This document shows positions 53,003 to 61,931 of a DNA stretch of 64,000 nucleotides, one piece after another (the first letter of the stretch is position 1; each line of letters begins with the position of its first letter). The translations under genes and the position numbers were made by a program. A model generated the notes under the pieces. The model made no database searches and was not told the DNA's origin. It saw only the letters and a program-made list of their open reading frames with translations. The stretch comes from Candidatus Gastranaerophilales bacterium (lineage in GTDB: Bacteria > Cyanobacteriota > Vampirovibrionia > Gastranaerophilales > Gastranaerophilaceae). The stretch covers positions 1 to 64,000 of the forward strand of contig CALVAX010000002.1 of the NCBI GenBank assembly GCA_944325605.1, given 5' to 3'.

Positions 53003-54109
53003 ATGGAAAATCCAATCTGGGAAAAATATGCAAAAGTTCTTGTCGATTATTCGACAAACGTTCAAAAAGGCGATTTAGTCCAAATCAGAGGCACAAGCGT
53101 CTATACAAAAGAGCTTGTAAAAGCTGTTTATAAAAGAGTTCTTGAGCGCGGCGGGCACCCGATTGTAAGAACTTCAATTGAAGATTTGTCCGATACTTTC
53201 ATAAAATACGCAACAGATGAACAGCTTGACTATATCGACCCGATTACAAAACTTGAATATGAAACAGTCGACAAATTCATATCAATCGGCGGGCCAATGA
53301 ATACTAAAAATATGGCGCGTGCTGATATGAAAAAACTTGCAAGGCGTTCTGCGGCAACAAAACCGCTCTCGGAAAAACTTCTGACCCGTTCTGCTAACGG
53401 TGAGGCAAGCTGGGTTATTGCTGATGTTCCGACGCATGCTCTTGCGCAGGAAGCAAAAATGGCCTTTGATGAATATTCTGATTTCCTTTTTAAAGCCTGC
53501 TACCTTGACCTCGATGATCCGGTTGCAAAACTCAAAGAAATGGACGAAAAACAAACCAAATGGGCAAATTATCTGAATAATGTTAAAAAAGTCCGCATAA
53601 CAGGTGACAGGACAGATATAACTTTCGGAGTCGAAGGCAGAAAATGGATTAGCTGTTCGGGCTTAAATAACTATCCTGACGGTGAAGTGTTTACATCCCC
53701 TGTAGAAAATGATATTAACGGCGAAATCTATTTTGATTTTCCTCAGCTATACCGCGGCAACGAAGCACACGGGGTTCATCTGTGGATTGAAAACGGAAAA
53801 ATCACAAAAGCAAAAGCTGATAAAGGCGAAGATTTTCTAAACGCCATGCTTGATACGGATGAAGGCTCCCGTGGTATCGGCGAAATCGCAATAGGAACAA
53901 ATGATTGCATAAAAGATCTCACAGGCAATATTCTATTTGACGAAAAAATAGGAGGTTCAATACATATGGCAGCCGGCGCCTCATATCCTGAAACCGGCGG
54001 AAAAAACGTATCAGGCCTTCACTGGGACATGATTAAAGGAATGCAAAACGGCGGAAAAATTTTCGCAGATGATATTCTAATCTACGAAAACGGAAAGTTT
54101 TTAATTTAA
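53003..54109 (+). CDS. Aminopeptidase, M29 family
   Basis: 368 aa. The M29 metal-ligand pattern is visible: ENDINGEIYFDFP, the metal Glu in GIGEIAIGTN, IHMAAG, and HWDMI near the end. N-terminal VDYSTNVQKGDLVQI is typical. It removes N-terminal amino acids with two metal ions. GGGGG precedes the ATG. It is monocistronic with a bidirectional terminator. Confidence 0.92.
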   Translation: MENPIWEKYAKVLVDYSTNVQKGDLVQIRGTSVYTKELVKAVYKRVLERGGHPIVRTSIEDLSDTFIKYATDEQLDYIDPITKLEYETVDKFISIGGPMNTKNMARADMKKLARRSAATKPLSEKLLTRSANGEASWVIADVPTHALAQEAKMAFDEYSDFLFKACYLDLDDPVAKLKEMDEKQTKWANYLNNVKKVRITGDRTDITFGVEGRKWISCSGLNNYPDGEVFTSPVENDINGEIYFDFPQLYRGNEAHGVHLWIENGKITKAKADKGEDFLNAMLDTDEGSRGIGEIAIGTNDCIKDLTGNILFDEKIGGSIHMAAGASYPETGGKNVSGLHWDMIKGMQNGGKIFADDILIYENGKFLI

Positions 54110-54144
54110 ACATCTAAAACATTTTAAAATTTCGCACAAAACAA

Positions 54145-54182
54145 AAAGTCCGGCAAAGAGTTTTCACCGGACTCTTTGTTTT
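54145..54182. terminator. Bidirectional terminator
   Basis: Stem AGTCCGG / CCGGACT (54147-54173) with flanking A and T runs, shared by the aminopeptidase gene and the convergent small gene. Confidence 0.8.
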
Positions 54183-54194
54183 ATTCAATAAACA

Positions 54195-54356
54195 CTATAC
54201 AAGACCTAAAACTTTTTTGTACCAGGAGAATGTCTCCAATTCTAATCCGTTAAACGTTGTTTTTAAGCACTGAGCCTTAAGATACTTTTCAAATTCATCA
54301 TTAAATTTTGAGCGAACTTTCCCTGTTCTCATACCCTTTTTAGTTGCAGTTTTCAT
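54195..54356 (-). CDS. 53-aa small protein with its own promoter and terminator
   Basis: Begins MKTATKKGMRTGKVRSKF and ends FSWYKKVLGLV; basic N-terminus, helical centre. AAAAGGAGAAGG lies before the ATG. Promoter at 54407-54435 and terminator at 54145-54182 bracket it as an independent transcript. Not recognised; the basic head might bind nucleic acid. Confidence 0.6.
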   Translation of the reverse strand: MKTATKKGMRTGKVRSKFNDEFEKYLKAQCLKTTFNGLELETFSWYKKVLGLV

Positions 54357-54406
54357 GTAATCCTTCTCCTTTTATTAATGCCATATTACCCCTAATATAT
54401 TGTAAT

Positions 54407-54435
54407 ATTATAACGTATTAACCGTGGTTTTTCTA
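54407..54435 (-). promoter_or_regulatory. Promoter of the 53-aa gene
   Basis: Minus-strand TAGAAA (54430-54435), 17-bp spacer, TATAAT (54407-54412). Confidence 0.6.
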
Positions 54436-54490
54436 CACTCTTAAGAATTACTTCTAAAGAATTGAAGGATTATCGTGGAAGATTAGAAAT

Positions 54491-54521
54491 AGAACAGCCG
54501 GCCATTCAGGCCGGCTGTTCT
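54491..54521 (-). terminator. Intrinsic terminator of the PFP gene
   Basis: Perfect 13-bp stem AGAACAGCCGGCC / GGCCGGCTGTTCT with a 5-base loop, 31 bp after the stop codon. Confidence 0.85.
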
Positions 54522-54551
54522 GTAATATATTGATTAACTACAGTTAGAAGT

Positions 54552-56234
54552 TTATGCATTAACCAGTGTTTTGCTTCTTTCAAGCTGAAGAGTGCAAGTT
54601 GTAATATCGCATACGCATGAAGGGCCAAAGTACTGGATTGCACCGGGGAACAAGTATCTGTCATTCATTGCCCAATCTTCTCTGTTTTCTTCCAGTTGTT
54701 TGAATACAGGGCCGTCAAGTTCAACAAGAGCTTTCTGAATTACAGGTTTCATTTCACCGTGACGTTTTTCCATATTCATCATCATTGTCAAAGGTACACC
54801 GCCTGCTACCCACTCGTCTGCAGGTTGTGTAAGGTTTCTTACTGATGAAAGGTATCCTGTCAAGCCGAAGTTGATTAATGCAAAAGCGTTGAAGCCTAAT
54901 GAATAGCAGTAATCAGCATCAAAGTTTGACGGGAATGCACATCTGCCTTCATATCCGAAGAAGTGTGATTGTGCGGAGAATTTGCCGATATATTCGCCCT
55001 GTGATTTTAATTCGTCAAGTCTTGTTTCAATCATTTCGATTAACAATTTTTCAGTTTCGATTTTAGAAACCTGAACGTTGCCGTGAGGATCGCGGTCTGC
55101 AAGAAGCTGGCCTTTAATCAAAACTGGCAGTGAATTATAAACTTTTGCATTTTCAGGGTTCAATCTGTTTTCAACAATGTCAAATTTTTCTCTGATTGTA
55201 GTTGCGTTTACAAAATCAGGATCATTTTCAAGTGTTGCCATAATATCGTTCAGGTTAGCAATCATTGATTTCATTTCAGGAATAAATTCAATCAAACCTT
55301 CCGGAACAATTGCAATACCGAAGTTTTTACCTTTGTCGGCACGTCTTACAATAATATCACACATATAATTTACAATTTGTTCAAGCGACATTTTCTTTGC
55401 TTCAACTTCTTCAGAAATCATTGTGATATTTGGCTGGGTTTGAAGAGCGGCTTCAAGAGCTACGTGAGATGCGCTTCTGCCCATAATTTTTATGAAGTGC
55501 CAGTATTTTTTAGCTGAATTTGCATCTCTCTGGATATTTCCGATTAATTCAGCGTAAGTTTTTGTGGCTGTGTCAAATCCGAAAGAAATTTCAATCTGAT
55601 CATTTTTCAAGTCGCCGTCGATAGTTTTCGGGCAGCCGATAACCTGAATGCCTGTGTTATTTTTTACAAACCATTCAGCCAGAAGTGCGGCGTTAGTGTT
55701 TGAGTCGTCGCCGCCGATAATTACAACTGCTTTGATGTTCAGCTTTTTGCAAACTTCCAGCGATTTTTGAAATTGTTCTTCTGTTTCAAGTTTAGTTCTG
55801 CCTGAACCGATAATATCAAATCCGCCTGTATTTCTGTAACTGTCAATGAATTCATCGGTAAATTCAATATATTTTCCGTCAATAATACCTGACGGGCCGC
55901 CTAAAAATCCGTAAAGCTTATTAGATGAATTTGCCTGTTTCAAAGCATCGTACAAGCCTGCGATTACGTTATGACCGCCGGGAGCCTGTCCGCCGGAAAG
56001 AATTACACCGACATTTTTTTGTTCTGATACTGACATAGAAATAGAATTTTTGAAAGTTACGACAGGTTTGCCGTAGGTGTTTTTGAATAAATTTTTAATC
56101 TGTTCCTGATCTCTTACTGATTGAGTCGGTTCTCCTTCAACAAGCTCAAGGCTGTTAATCCCGAGAGCCAGTGTTGCCGGAAGCTTCGGTTGATACTTCA
56201 ATCTTTCGATCTGCAAAGGTGAAAGTTTGTTCAT
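54552..56234 (-). CDS. pfp: Pyrophosphate-dependent phosphofructokinase (PFP)
   Basis: 560 aa, long (plant beta-subunit type) PFP. Motifs: [18 protein letters not shown] (the second Asp marks PPi rather than ATP use), PKTIDGDL with the catalytic Asp pair, and MGRSASH. It phosphorylates fructose 6-phosphate reversibly with PPi, saving ATP in fermentative glycolysis. An ATG at 56234 with GGAAG upstream is used; the longer frame to 56366 runs through non-coding DNA. Confidence 0.95.
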   Translation of the reverse strand: MNKLSPLQIERLKYQPKLPATLALGINSLELVEGEPTQSVRDQEQIKNLFKNTYGKPVVTFKNSISMSVSEQKNVGVILSGGQAPGGHNVIAGLYDALKQANSSNKLYGFLGGPSGIIDGKYIEFTDEFIDSYRNTGGFDIIGSGRTKLETEEQFQKSLEVCKKLNIKAVVIIGGDDSNTNAALLAEWFVKNNTGIQVIGCPKTIDGDLKNDQIEISFGFDTATKTYAELIGNIQRDANSAKKYWHFIKIMGRSASHVALEAALQTQPNITMISEEVEAKKMSLEQIVNYMCDIIVRRADKGKNFGIAIVPEGLIEFIPEMKSMIANLNDIMATLENDPDFVNATTIREKFDIVENRLNPENAKVYNSLPVLIKGQLLADRDPHGNVQVSKIETEKLLIEMIETRLDELKSQGEYIGKFSAQSHFFGYEGRCAFPSNFDADYCYSLGFNAFALINFGLTGYLSSVRNLTQPADEWVAGGVPLTMMMNMEKRHGEMKPVIQKALVELDGPVFKQLEENREDWAMNDRYLFPGAIQYFGPSCVCDITTCTLQLERSKTLVNA

Positions 56235-56423
56235 ATTCTCTTCCTTCTGTTTAAAAATGTACTTTAACAATGATATTTTACAACAAAAATACGTACGGGC
56301 AAATTTTTTCGGAATTATCAACTGACGCGCTGAAGGGTTAAGAGATTTTTCGCCTTTTTCCGTCATTCGAAACTTATGAAAATTCTTCGCTTCGCTCAGA
56401 ATGACATTTTTATAAAAAAATTA

Positions 56424-56614
56424 CAATTATTCCTTGACATACATACAAATAACAATAAGCCATTTTGTCATGCTGAACTTGTTTCAGCATCTCAAGGGGA
56501 TTCTGAAATAAATTCAGAATGACCGTCTAAGACAAAATGGCTTGTATAAAAAATCCGGATTCATTAGGGCTTCATCCTTTCTGACTAATAGCGCTGTATG
56601 TCAAGGGATAATTG
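56424..56614. repeat. MITE-like element, family B, copy 2, with a nested element
   Basis: 191 bp with 19-bp terminal repeats CAATTATTCCTTGACATAC / GTATGTCAAGGGATAATTG, one mismatch. Inside is a second perfect inverted pair AAGCCATTTTGTC / GACAAAATGGCTT (56457-56543), which looks like another element inserted into the first. The rest of the 388-bp gap has a GTCATTCG...CAGAATGAC palindrome at about 56361-56405. Confidence 0.8.
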
Positions 56615-56622
56615 CGATACAA

Positions 56623-57195
56623 TTAAAGCTTGTTCATTTTTTTTGCAATTTCGGAGTGAATTCTGTTGGCACGGTAAAGGTAGGCCGTAAGTTTTTCATA
56701 GTTTGCCTTTGTTTCCCCGTAAGGAACTTTCATTGCAATCAGTTCGTCCACGTTTTCGTTAATACTTTCCAGAGTGTCGAGTGATTCTCCGATATCCGCA
56801 ATTGATTTGAATTTTTTTGAAATTTTTGCAAAAATCTTGCGTGTGACAAAACGCTGGATTCTTCTTAACAACGGTATTTTTTTCTTTGATTTTTTTGTCT
56901 GGGTTTTCAATCGTATCTTGAAGTTATTTTTTGCAAACTCTTCTTTAAGTTCTGTTATTTCATTTTCCAGCTGTTTTGCCTTAATTTTTAATTCCATTAC
57001 ATCAAGAAGTTTGCCGAGAACTTCTCTTCCTTTAATCTTGGAATTTACATTTTCAAGCTCTTCTTCTTTTTCCTGTATCAAAAGCTCAAGACGGAGCGAC
57101 TCATCATCCACTTCTTTCAAACTCTTGTCATTAAGGATGTTTAAGTCGTAGTCGTTTAATCTTTTGTTGTTTCCATGGAAAAAATTTTCGTTCAT
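56623..57195 (-). CDS. Coiled-coil hypothetical protein
   Basis: 190 aa, highly charged, almost entirely helical. Heptad-like Leu/Lys/Glu patterns run from about 35 to 105, with a basic patch in the middle (KKSKKKIPLLRRIQRFVTRK). No signal peptide or membrane segment. Not recognised. It lies 42 bp downstream of the LptF/G gene in the same direction, so co-transcription is likely. Confidence 0.65.
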   Translation of the reverse strand: MNENFFHGNNKRLNDYDLNILNDKSLKEVDDESLRLELLIQEKEEELENVNSKIKGREVLGKLLDVMELKIKAKQLENEITELKEEFAKNNFKIRLKTQTKKSKKKIPLLRRIQRFVTRKIFAKISKKFKSIADIGESLDTLESINENVDELIAMKVPYGETKANYEKLTAYLYRANRIHSEIAKKMNKL

Positions 57196-57237
57196 ATTTA
57201 ATTATCCTAAAAACCGGAAAAAATATTTTTTGCGCAT

Positions 57238-58362
57238 TTATTCAATTGTGTAAACTTTTTTATAATAAAGCAGCGCTCCGACAATTGTCAATACGATATT
57301 CGGCATCCAGGCAGCAAAGAATGCCGGCAGGGTTCCGGCTTCCCCGAATGAAATTGACAGCGCACGTATCAGATAATATGCAAAGATTATCAGAATACTG
57401 AACAGAAAACCTCTGTTATATCTGACTCTTGGCGGAGTAATCGCAAGCGGAACACCGATAAGAACAAGAGCAATTGTTGTCAGCGGAAGCGCAAGTTTGT
57501 CATAAAGCTCAATTACAAGAATATTTTTCTGTTTTGCCTCAAGATGTCCGCCGTGCTCGCCGATATATTTGACAAGTTTCGGAAAATTCATTTCCTTTGC
57601 AACGTCTTTGTTCATCTGTTTGCTCAAATCCATACCGAATTTAAAAACAGAATCTTCAAACAATGCAGTGTTTAAAATTTTTCCGTCGTCGCCGACAGTG
57701 TAAACTGCACCTTTTTGGAAATTCCACCCTTCAGGGCTTGTTTTGCCCTCTTCAGCCTGAAGAATTTGGATAGTTCCTTCTTTTGATGAATCCAGAACCG
57801 TTATGTCGTGAAGAATTTTATCCTCGCAGTATCCGACATAAAAAAGCCGTTTCAAAACGCCGTTGTCGCTGAGTTCTTTGAACACAAAATTCTGTTTGCC
57901 GTTAGGGATATTTTTCTGTCCCAGTGCCCACAGAGCCAAATCTTTTGATTGTTTGGTCATTACGGGTACAATCGTTTCGTTTATAAAAAAGCTGAAAATT
58001 GACATTACGACTGCAAAAATAAAAATCGGTTTTGCAATTCTGTTCAATCCAATCCCGCAGGCTCTCATAACGGTAATTTCCGATTTCAGACTCAGTCCGT
58101 TCAGGGTCATAACCGTCGCAAGAAGAACGCCCATCGGAATAGTCATAACTATTACCTGCGGAAGGTTCAGAATAATCATCATAAACGCAACCTTAAACGG
58201 AATTCCGTACATTGAAATCTGTTTGATAAGGGTTATGAATGTATCCGAGGCAAATATGATTGACGTAAAGACGCAGACGCCCATTAAAAACATCTCTATT
58301 ATCTGTCTTAAGATATAGGTGTCGAGCAATTTTACCTGAATTTTATTTTCGGATTCAGCCAT
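57238..58362 (-). CDS. LptF/LptG-type LPS export permease
   Basis: 374 aa with six predicted membrane helices, three at each end, and a large periplasmic beta-jellyroll-like domain between (about 140-280). LDTYILRQIIEMFL at the start and the NGLSLKSEITVMRACG segment are the family hallmarks. With LptB and a partner it pulls LPS from the inner membrane. Only one of the usual two permeases is here. TAGAAT lies 6 bases before the ATG with no ribosome site, so it is also a leaderless candidate. Confidence 0.9.
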   Translation of the reverse strand: MAESENKIQVKLLDTYILRQIIEMFLMGVCVFTSIIFASDTFITLIKQISMYGIPFKVAFMMIILNLPQVIVMTIPMGVLLATVMTLNGLSLKSEITVMRACGIGLNRIAKPIFIFAVVMSIFSFFINETIVPVMTKQSKDLALWALGQKNIPNGKQNFVFKELSDNGVLKRLFYVGYCEDKILHDITVLDSSKEGTIQILQAEEGKTSPEGWNFQKGAVYTVGDDGKILNTALFEDSVFKFGMDLSKQMNKDVAKEMNFPKLVKYIGEHGGHLEAKQKNILVIELYDKLALPLTTIALVLIGVPLAITPPRVRYNRGFLFSILIIFAYYLIRALSISFGEAGTLPAFFAAWMPNIVLTIVGALLYYKKVYTIE

Positions 58363-58386
58363 GATTTTATTCTATCCCAAAATTGA

Positions 58387-59352
58387 TTAAAATTCCAACA
58401 AAACCTTCAAAGTTTCTTTTTCTTTGTTTTTTTCAAAAGCAGCAATTGCATCGTTGGCTTTGTATCGTGCTGAAATGAGCGGTGTAAAGTCGATTTTGCC
58501 GGATTTCAGAAGCCTGAGAGCCGGCCCGAATTGTCCGCAGCGGGAGCCGAGAACAGTAATTTCATCAATTACAATCGGCGCAAGGTTGAATTCTTTAGAC
58601 GCAGCGACCGTACTTTTCAGAACAAGGGTTCCGCGGGGCTTTGTGAGTGCAAGCGCTGTTTCAAATCCCGAAATAGAACCCGTTGCCTCAACGACAACAT
58701 CATAAATCTTTTCAATTTTCAAATCATTCAAAAGTTTTGTTTCAACCCCTTGAGCTTTTGCAATATCAAGTTTGTTCTGATGTTTGCCGATTAAAATTAC
58801 GTCGATATTCTGCGCATTGAGGGTTAAAGCTGTAATAAGCCCCAATTTCCCGTCTCCCAGTACAATTACTTTTTCAAAAGGTTTTATGTGGAGTTGTTCT
58901 GTGATTTCGCAGGCTGCGGCAAGAGGTTCGACAAAAACTGCCTGTTCGTCCGGAACATTGTCGGGAACTTCAAAAAGAACTTCAACAGGCATTGTAAAAT
59001 ACTGGGCAAAACATCCGTCTTTTCGCCAGATGCCGAGAGTGTGACGATTCGGACAGTGGCGGTAAAGCTTTTCGGCACAATAAGGGCAATCGGGTTCTTT
59101 GCAGCCGTAGCTGATTTCGGAAACGACACGTTTGCCGATTAAAGATTTATCTTCACCGTTCACGTCAACCACAACCCCGACGGCTTCGTGCCCCAAAATT
59201 CCTTTGTAGCCCATATAGCCTTTTGTGATTTCATAATCCGTGTTGCAAATTCCGGCGAGCGTCACTTTTATCAAAGCTTCGCCTTTTTTCGGCACCGGTT
59301 TTTCGTAATCGTTTACTAACTTTAATCCTTCATCAAATACTACAGCTTTCAT
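58387..59352 (-). CDS. Zinc-dependent alcohol dehydrogenase, MDR superfamily
   Basis: 321 aa. Catalytic zinc site: GICNTDYEI (Cys), GHEAVGVV (His-Glu). Structural zinc cysteines: GCKEPDCPYCAEKLYRHC (three or four of the usual four). The NAD fold has VLGDGKLGLITAL. It is close to sorbitol/threonine dehydrogenase-like enzymes; the substrate is unknown. AGAGG precedes the ATG. It lies 24 bp upstream of the LptF/G gene. Confidence 0.9.
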   Translation of the reverse strand: MKAVVFDEGLKLVNDYEKPVPKKGEALIKVTLAGICNTDYEITKGYMGYKGILGHEAVGVVVDVNGEDKSLIGKRVVSEISYGCKEPDCPYCAEKLYRHCPNRHTLGIWRKDGCFAQYFTMPVEVLFEVPDNVPDEQAVFVEPLAAACEITEQLHIKPFEKVIVLGDGKLGLITALTLNAQNIDVILIGKHQNKLDIAKAQGVETKLLNDLKIEKIYDVVVEATGSISGFETALALTKPRGTLVLKSTVAASKEFNLAPIVIDEITVLGSRCGQFGPALRLLKSGKIDFTPLISARYKANDAIAAFEKNKEKETLKVLLEF

Positions 59353-59489
59353 CCTCTAATCTCTCCTATACTCAAGAATTTTATCATAAAAATTTGTTAC
59401 ATAATGTAAATATGTATTTTGGGGTTTAGCAAATTAATTTGTGATTTTGTTTTATTATAATTGTGTGTAAAAGTTAAAGAAGTTCTTTG

Positions 59490-60431
59490 ATGGTAGATTC
59501 AGTAGGTATAAAATATTCAAATTATTATAGACCGCATTTTAAAGGTGAAGTTGAAAATTCTAATAATTCTAAGAAAAATTCTGAAACTGAAAAAGAGGGT
59601 ATGCAGAAATATTTAACAGGCAAAAATGTAATGTTAGGCTTGAGTGCAATCGGACTTGCGACTTTGGGTATAATCGGGCACAAAAACGGTTGGTTCAGCA
59701 AAGCTGCAAAGACTCTTGCAAAAAATTCATCAGATGATGCTCAGGTGAATCCGCAAAATTTGAGGGTTATAGTAGAGACTCAGTTAGATGGTACTAAATT
59801 TATCCTAGAAACTGATTCTAAAACTGGTAAGATGGTAAAAAGAACTGCTTATCAAAATGACAGTAATACGATAAAATGTATTGAGGAATTTGACCCACAA
59901 ACAGGAAAACTAAGCAAATATACATATTATCAGAAAGATGGTAAAACTATCGAATCAATTCTCGATTTTGACCCGAATACAGGAAACAAGTGCAAAGAAA
60001 CATTTTATCAGAAAGATGGTAAAACTATCGAAAAAATTACCGATTATGACCTGAAGACAGGAAAAATAAGCAAAATTACCGATTATGACCCGAAGACTGG
60101 AAACAGATGCAAAATAACATATTATCAGCAAGATGGCAAAACTATCGCTTCAATTATCGATTATGATCCGAAGACTGGAAAATGTATCAAATATACATCT
60201 TATCAGCAAGATGGCAAAACTATCGCTTCAATTATCGATTATGATCCGAATACAGGAACCAAGTGCAAATATACATCTTATCAGAAAGATGGTAAAACTA
60301 TCAAAGCAATTACCGATTATGACCCGAATACAGGAAACAGGATCAAATATACATCTTATCAGGAAGATGGAAAAACTATCGAAAAAATTAGAGATTTTGA
60401 CCCTAAAACAGGGAAAGAAATTAAAAAATAA
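59490..60431 (+). CDS. Membrane-anchored protein with 26-residue tandem repeats (DUF2963-like)
   Basis: 313 aa. A membrane or signal-anchor segment (about 50-65, GLSAIGLATLGIIG) is followed by eight tandem 26-residue units of the form DYDPKTGNRCKITYYQQDGK (first part) then TI-x-x-I; one unit (about residue 190) is half length and a ninth is partial. At the DNA level units are 78 bp and nearly identical, so copy number can slip. The pattern recalls DUF2963, known from phytoplasmas, and MORN-like toxin repeats. An ATG is used instead of a TTG 3 bp upstream. Confidence 0.75.
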   Translation: MVDSVGIKYSNYYRPHFKGEVENSNNSKKNSETEKEGMQKYLTGKNVMLGLSAIGLATLGIIGHKNGWFSKAAKTLAKNSSDDAQVNPQNLRVIVETQLDGTKFILETDSKTGKMVKRTAYQNDSNTIKCIEEFDPQTGKLSKYTYYQKDGKTIESILDFDPNTGNKCKETFYQKDGKTIEKITDYDLKTGKISKITDYDPKTGNRCKITYYQQDGKTIASIIDYDPKTGKCIKYTSYQQDGKTIASIIDYDPNTGTKCKYTSYQKDGKTIKAITDYDPNTGNRIKYTSYQEDGKTIEKIRDFDPKTGKEIKK

Positions 60432-60467
60432 TACAGTGAGGCAGCCCAAAAAGGTCTGCCTCTAAAA

Positions 60468-60668
60468 CTATGATTTTGCAACAACTTCTGCGACAAGTTC
60501 ACCGTAACTGTTGAAGTGTCCGTCTGTTTCTTCAACAATGTAATTAAGCTCCGGATGTCCTTCAATCGCTTTTTCTGCGGCGTCCATTGCTTCGTCGTAA
60601 TCTTTGAAATCTCCGATTAATGTTTTGGTTAATTCCGAACGATTTTTTTCTGTGTAAACGTGATACAT
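60468..60668 (-). CDS. 66-aa small hypothetical protein
   Basis: Begins MYHVYTEKNRSELTKTLIGDF in register with a DYDEAMDAAEKAIEGHPELN helix and ends VAEVVAKS; likely a compact alpha/beta fold. Strong ribosome site AAGGGG before the ATG. Conserved-looking but family not recognised. Convergent with the repeat-protein gene. Confidence 0.65.
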   Translation of the reverse strand: MYHVYTEKNRSELTKTLIGDFKDYDEAMDAAEKAIEGHPELNYIVEETDGHFNSYGELVAEVVAKS

Positions 60669-60737
60669 AATTGCACCCCTTTCTTTTTATATTCGTTTGT
60701 ATGTTTTATATTTTTCTTTTGATTCTTTGCCTTTTTC

Positions 60738-60787
60738 CGTCATTCTGAGCGAAGCGAAGAATCTTCATAAAATTCGGCTCTGAATGA
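60738..60787. repeat. Short dispersed palindrome
   Basis: GTCATTCTGAGCGAAGCGAA ... GAATGAC. It is the same module seen inside the family A and C elements and at about 56361-56405. Confidence 0.6.
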
Positions 60788-60831
60788 CAGTATATTTTTT
60801 ATCCTGTCACACTGTGCGTTCTTAAAAAATT

Positions 60832-61485
60832 TCAACTTAATTTTTCTATTTTTTCCCTTAATTCAAGAACCTCATACTTAAGCCTGTTAAGTTCACACTT
60901 GACCGGATCCGGAATTCTGTTGTGCATTAAAACGCCGTTCTTATCTCTGGTTTTTCTTCTCACAACCCTGCCCGGAACCCCGACGACAGTTGAGTATTCA
61001 GGAACATCTTCCACCACAACCGAGCCGGCTCCGACTCTTACGTAATCGCCGAGAGTAATATTTCCTAAAACTTTCGCGCCCGCACCGACAATTACGTTGT
61101 TTCCTAAAGTCGGGTGGCGTTTGCCCTGCTCTTTTCCTGTTCCGCCGAGTGTAACCTGCTGGTAAATCAAAACGTCATCCCCGATTACTGTTGTGGCACC
61201 GATTACAACACCTTCGCCATGGTCAATGAAAAATCTTCTGCCGATTTTTGCCGCAGGGTGAATTTCAATCCCTGTGATTATTCTTGTAATATACGAAATT
61301 ACTCTCGGGATAAGCGGAATATGCCACTTATAAAGCCTGTGCGCAAACCGGTATGCTACAAGTGCGTGAAGCCCCGGATAACATAAAATTACCTCTAACA
61401 AATTATTTGCGGCAGGGTCTTTGTCGTAAATAACTTTTATATCTTCTTTTACTTTTGTGATTCCGCGTTTTAGTATCTTGAGCAT
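60832..61485 (-). CDS. cysE: Serine O-acetyltransferase (CysE/EpsC)
   Basis: 217 aa, hexapeptide-repeat acetyltransferase. N-terminal helical domain DPAANNLLEVILCYPGLHAL, then GIEIHPAAKIGRRFFIDHGEG with catalytic His and DVLIYQQVTLGGTGK. It acetylates serine for cysteine synthesis. Short form like EpsC and plant/cyanobacterial enzymes. Monocistronic or first with the four-helix gene upstream. Confidence 0.95.
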   Translation of the reverse strand: MLKILKRGITKVKEDIKVIYDKDPAANNLLEVILCYPGLHALVAYRFAHRLYKWHIPLIPRVISYITRIITGIEIHPAAKIGRRFFIDHGEGVVIGATTVIGDDVLIYQQVTLGGTGKEQGKRHPTLGNNVIVGAGAKVLGNITLGDYVRVGAGSVVVEDVPEYSTVVGVPGRVVRRKTRDKNGVLMHNRIPDPVKCELNRLKYEVLELREKIEKLS

Positions 61486-61514
61486 AGTTTTTATTCCCGC
61501 ATTTGTTTTATAAA

Positions 61515-61544
61515 AAGTGAAGAGTGAAGTGTGAAGCGTGAAGG
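61515..61544. repeat. Left inverted repeat of the four-helix-bundle element
   Basis: AAGTGAAGAGTGAAGTGTGA and following bases; complement of the array at 61902-61931 with few mismatches. Itself made of GTGAAG-type 7-bp units. Confidence 0.85.
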
Positions 61545-61546
61545 GA

Positions 61547-61894
61547 TTATTTGTTTTTTAAATATTTGATTAATCCTAATATTAAACTACGGATTTTTAT
61601 TAATCTGCAAGTTGTATCTTCAATATTTTGTATATAATTTAAATTCTTTGCAATTAATAACTCAGTTTCAAGTTCGGCTAAAGATCCAACAGCAATATAT
61701 AGAAATTGCAAGGTTTCTTTATCTGATTGACGTGCACAGCCTTCTGAAATATTTGCAGGTATAGAAATAGCACTTCGTCTGATTTGGCTTGAAAGACCGT
61801 ATTGTTCGCTTTGTGGAAAATTTTGTGTTAATTTATATATTTCGGTAACGAAATCAACGGCTTCTTTCCAGGCTTCCAAATCTTTATGATTCAT
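61547..61894 (-). CDS. Four helix bundle protein (23S rRNA intervening-sequence type)
   Basis: 115 aa with the family's signature: WKEAVDFVTEIYKLTQNFP, EQYGLSSQIRRSAISIPANI, SEGCARQSDKE and a C-terminal LIKYLKN. Relatives are encoded in 23S rRNA intervening sequences and in free-standing cassettes; one relative is the Avd accessory protein of diversity-generating retroelements. No retroelement or rRNA is nearby. The gene is bracketed by inverted GTGAAG-type repeats, and the right repeat supplies its ribosome site (GAGGTGA). Confidence 0.93.
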   Translation of the reverse strand: MNHKDLEAWKEAVDFVTEIYKLTQNFPQSEQYGLSSQIRRSAISIPANISEGCARQSDKETLQFLYIAVGSLAELETELLIAKNLNYIQNIEDTTCRLIKIRSLILGLIKYLKNK

Positions 61895-61901
61895 AAAATC
61901 A

Positions 61902-61931
61902 CCTCACACTTCACACTTCACACTTCACTTT
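61902..61931. repeat. Right inverted repeat of the four-helix-bundle element
   Basis: CCTCACACTTCACACTTCAC and following bases, overlapping the tyrS stop codon (61925-61927). The tandem period is about 8 bases. Confidence 0.85.

Noticed and set aside
61547-61894. Part of a diversity-generating retroelement (Avd)
   Set aside because: No reverse transcriptase, template/variable repeat pair or target gene is in the neighbourhood.
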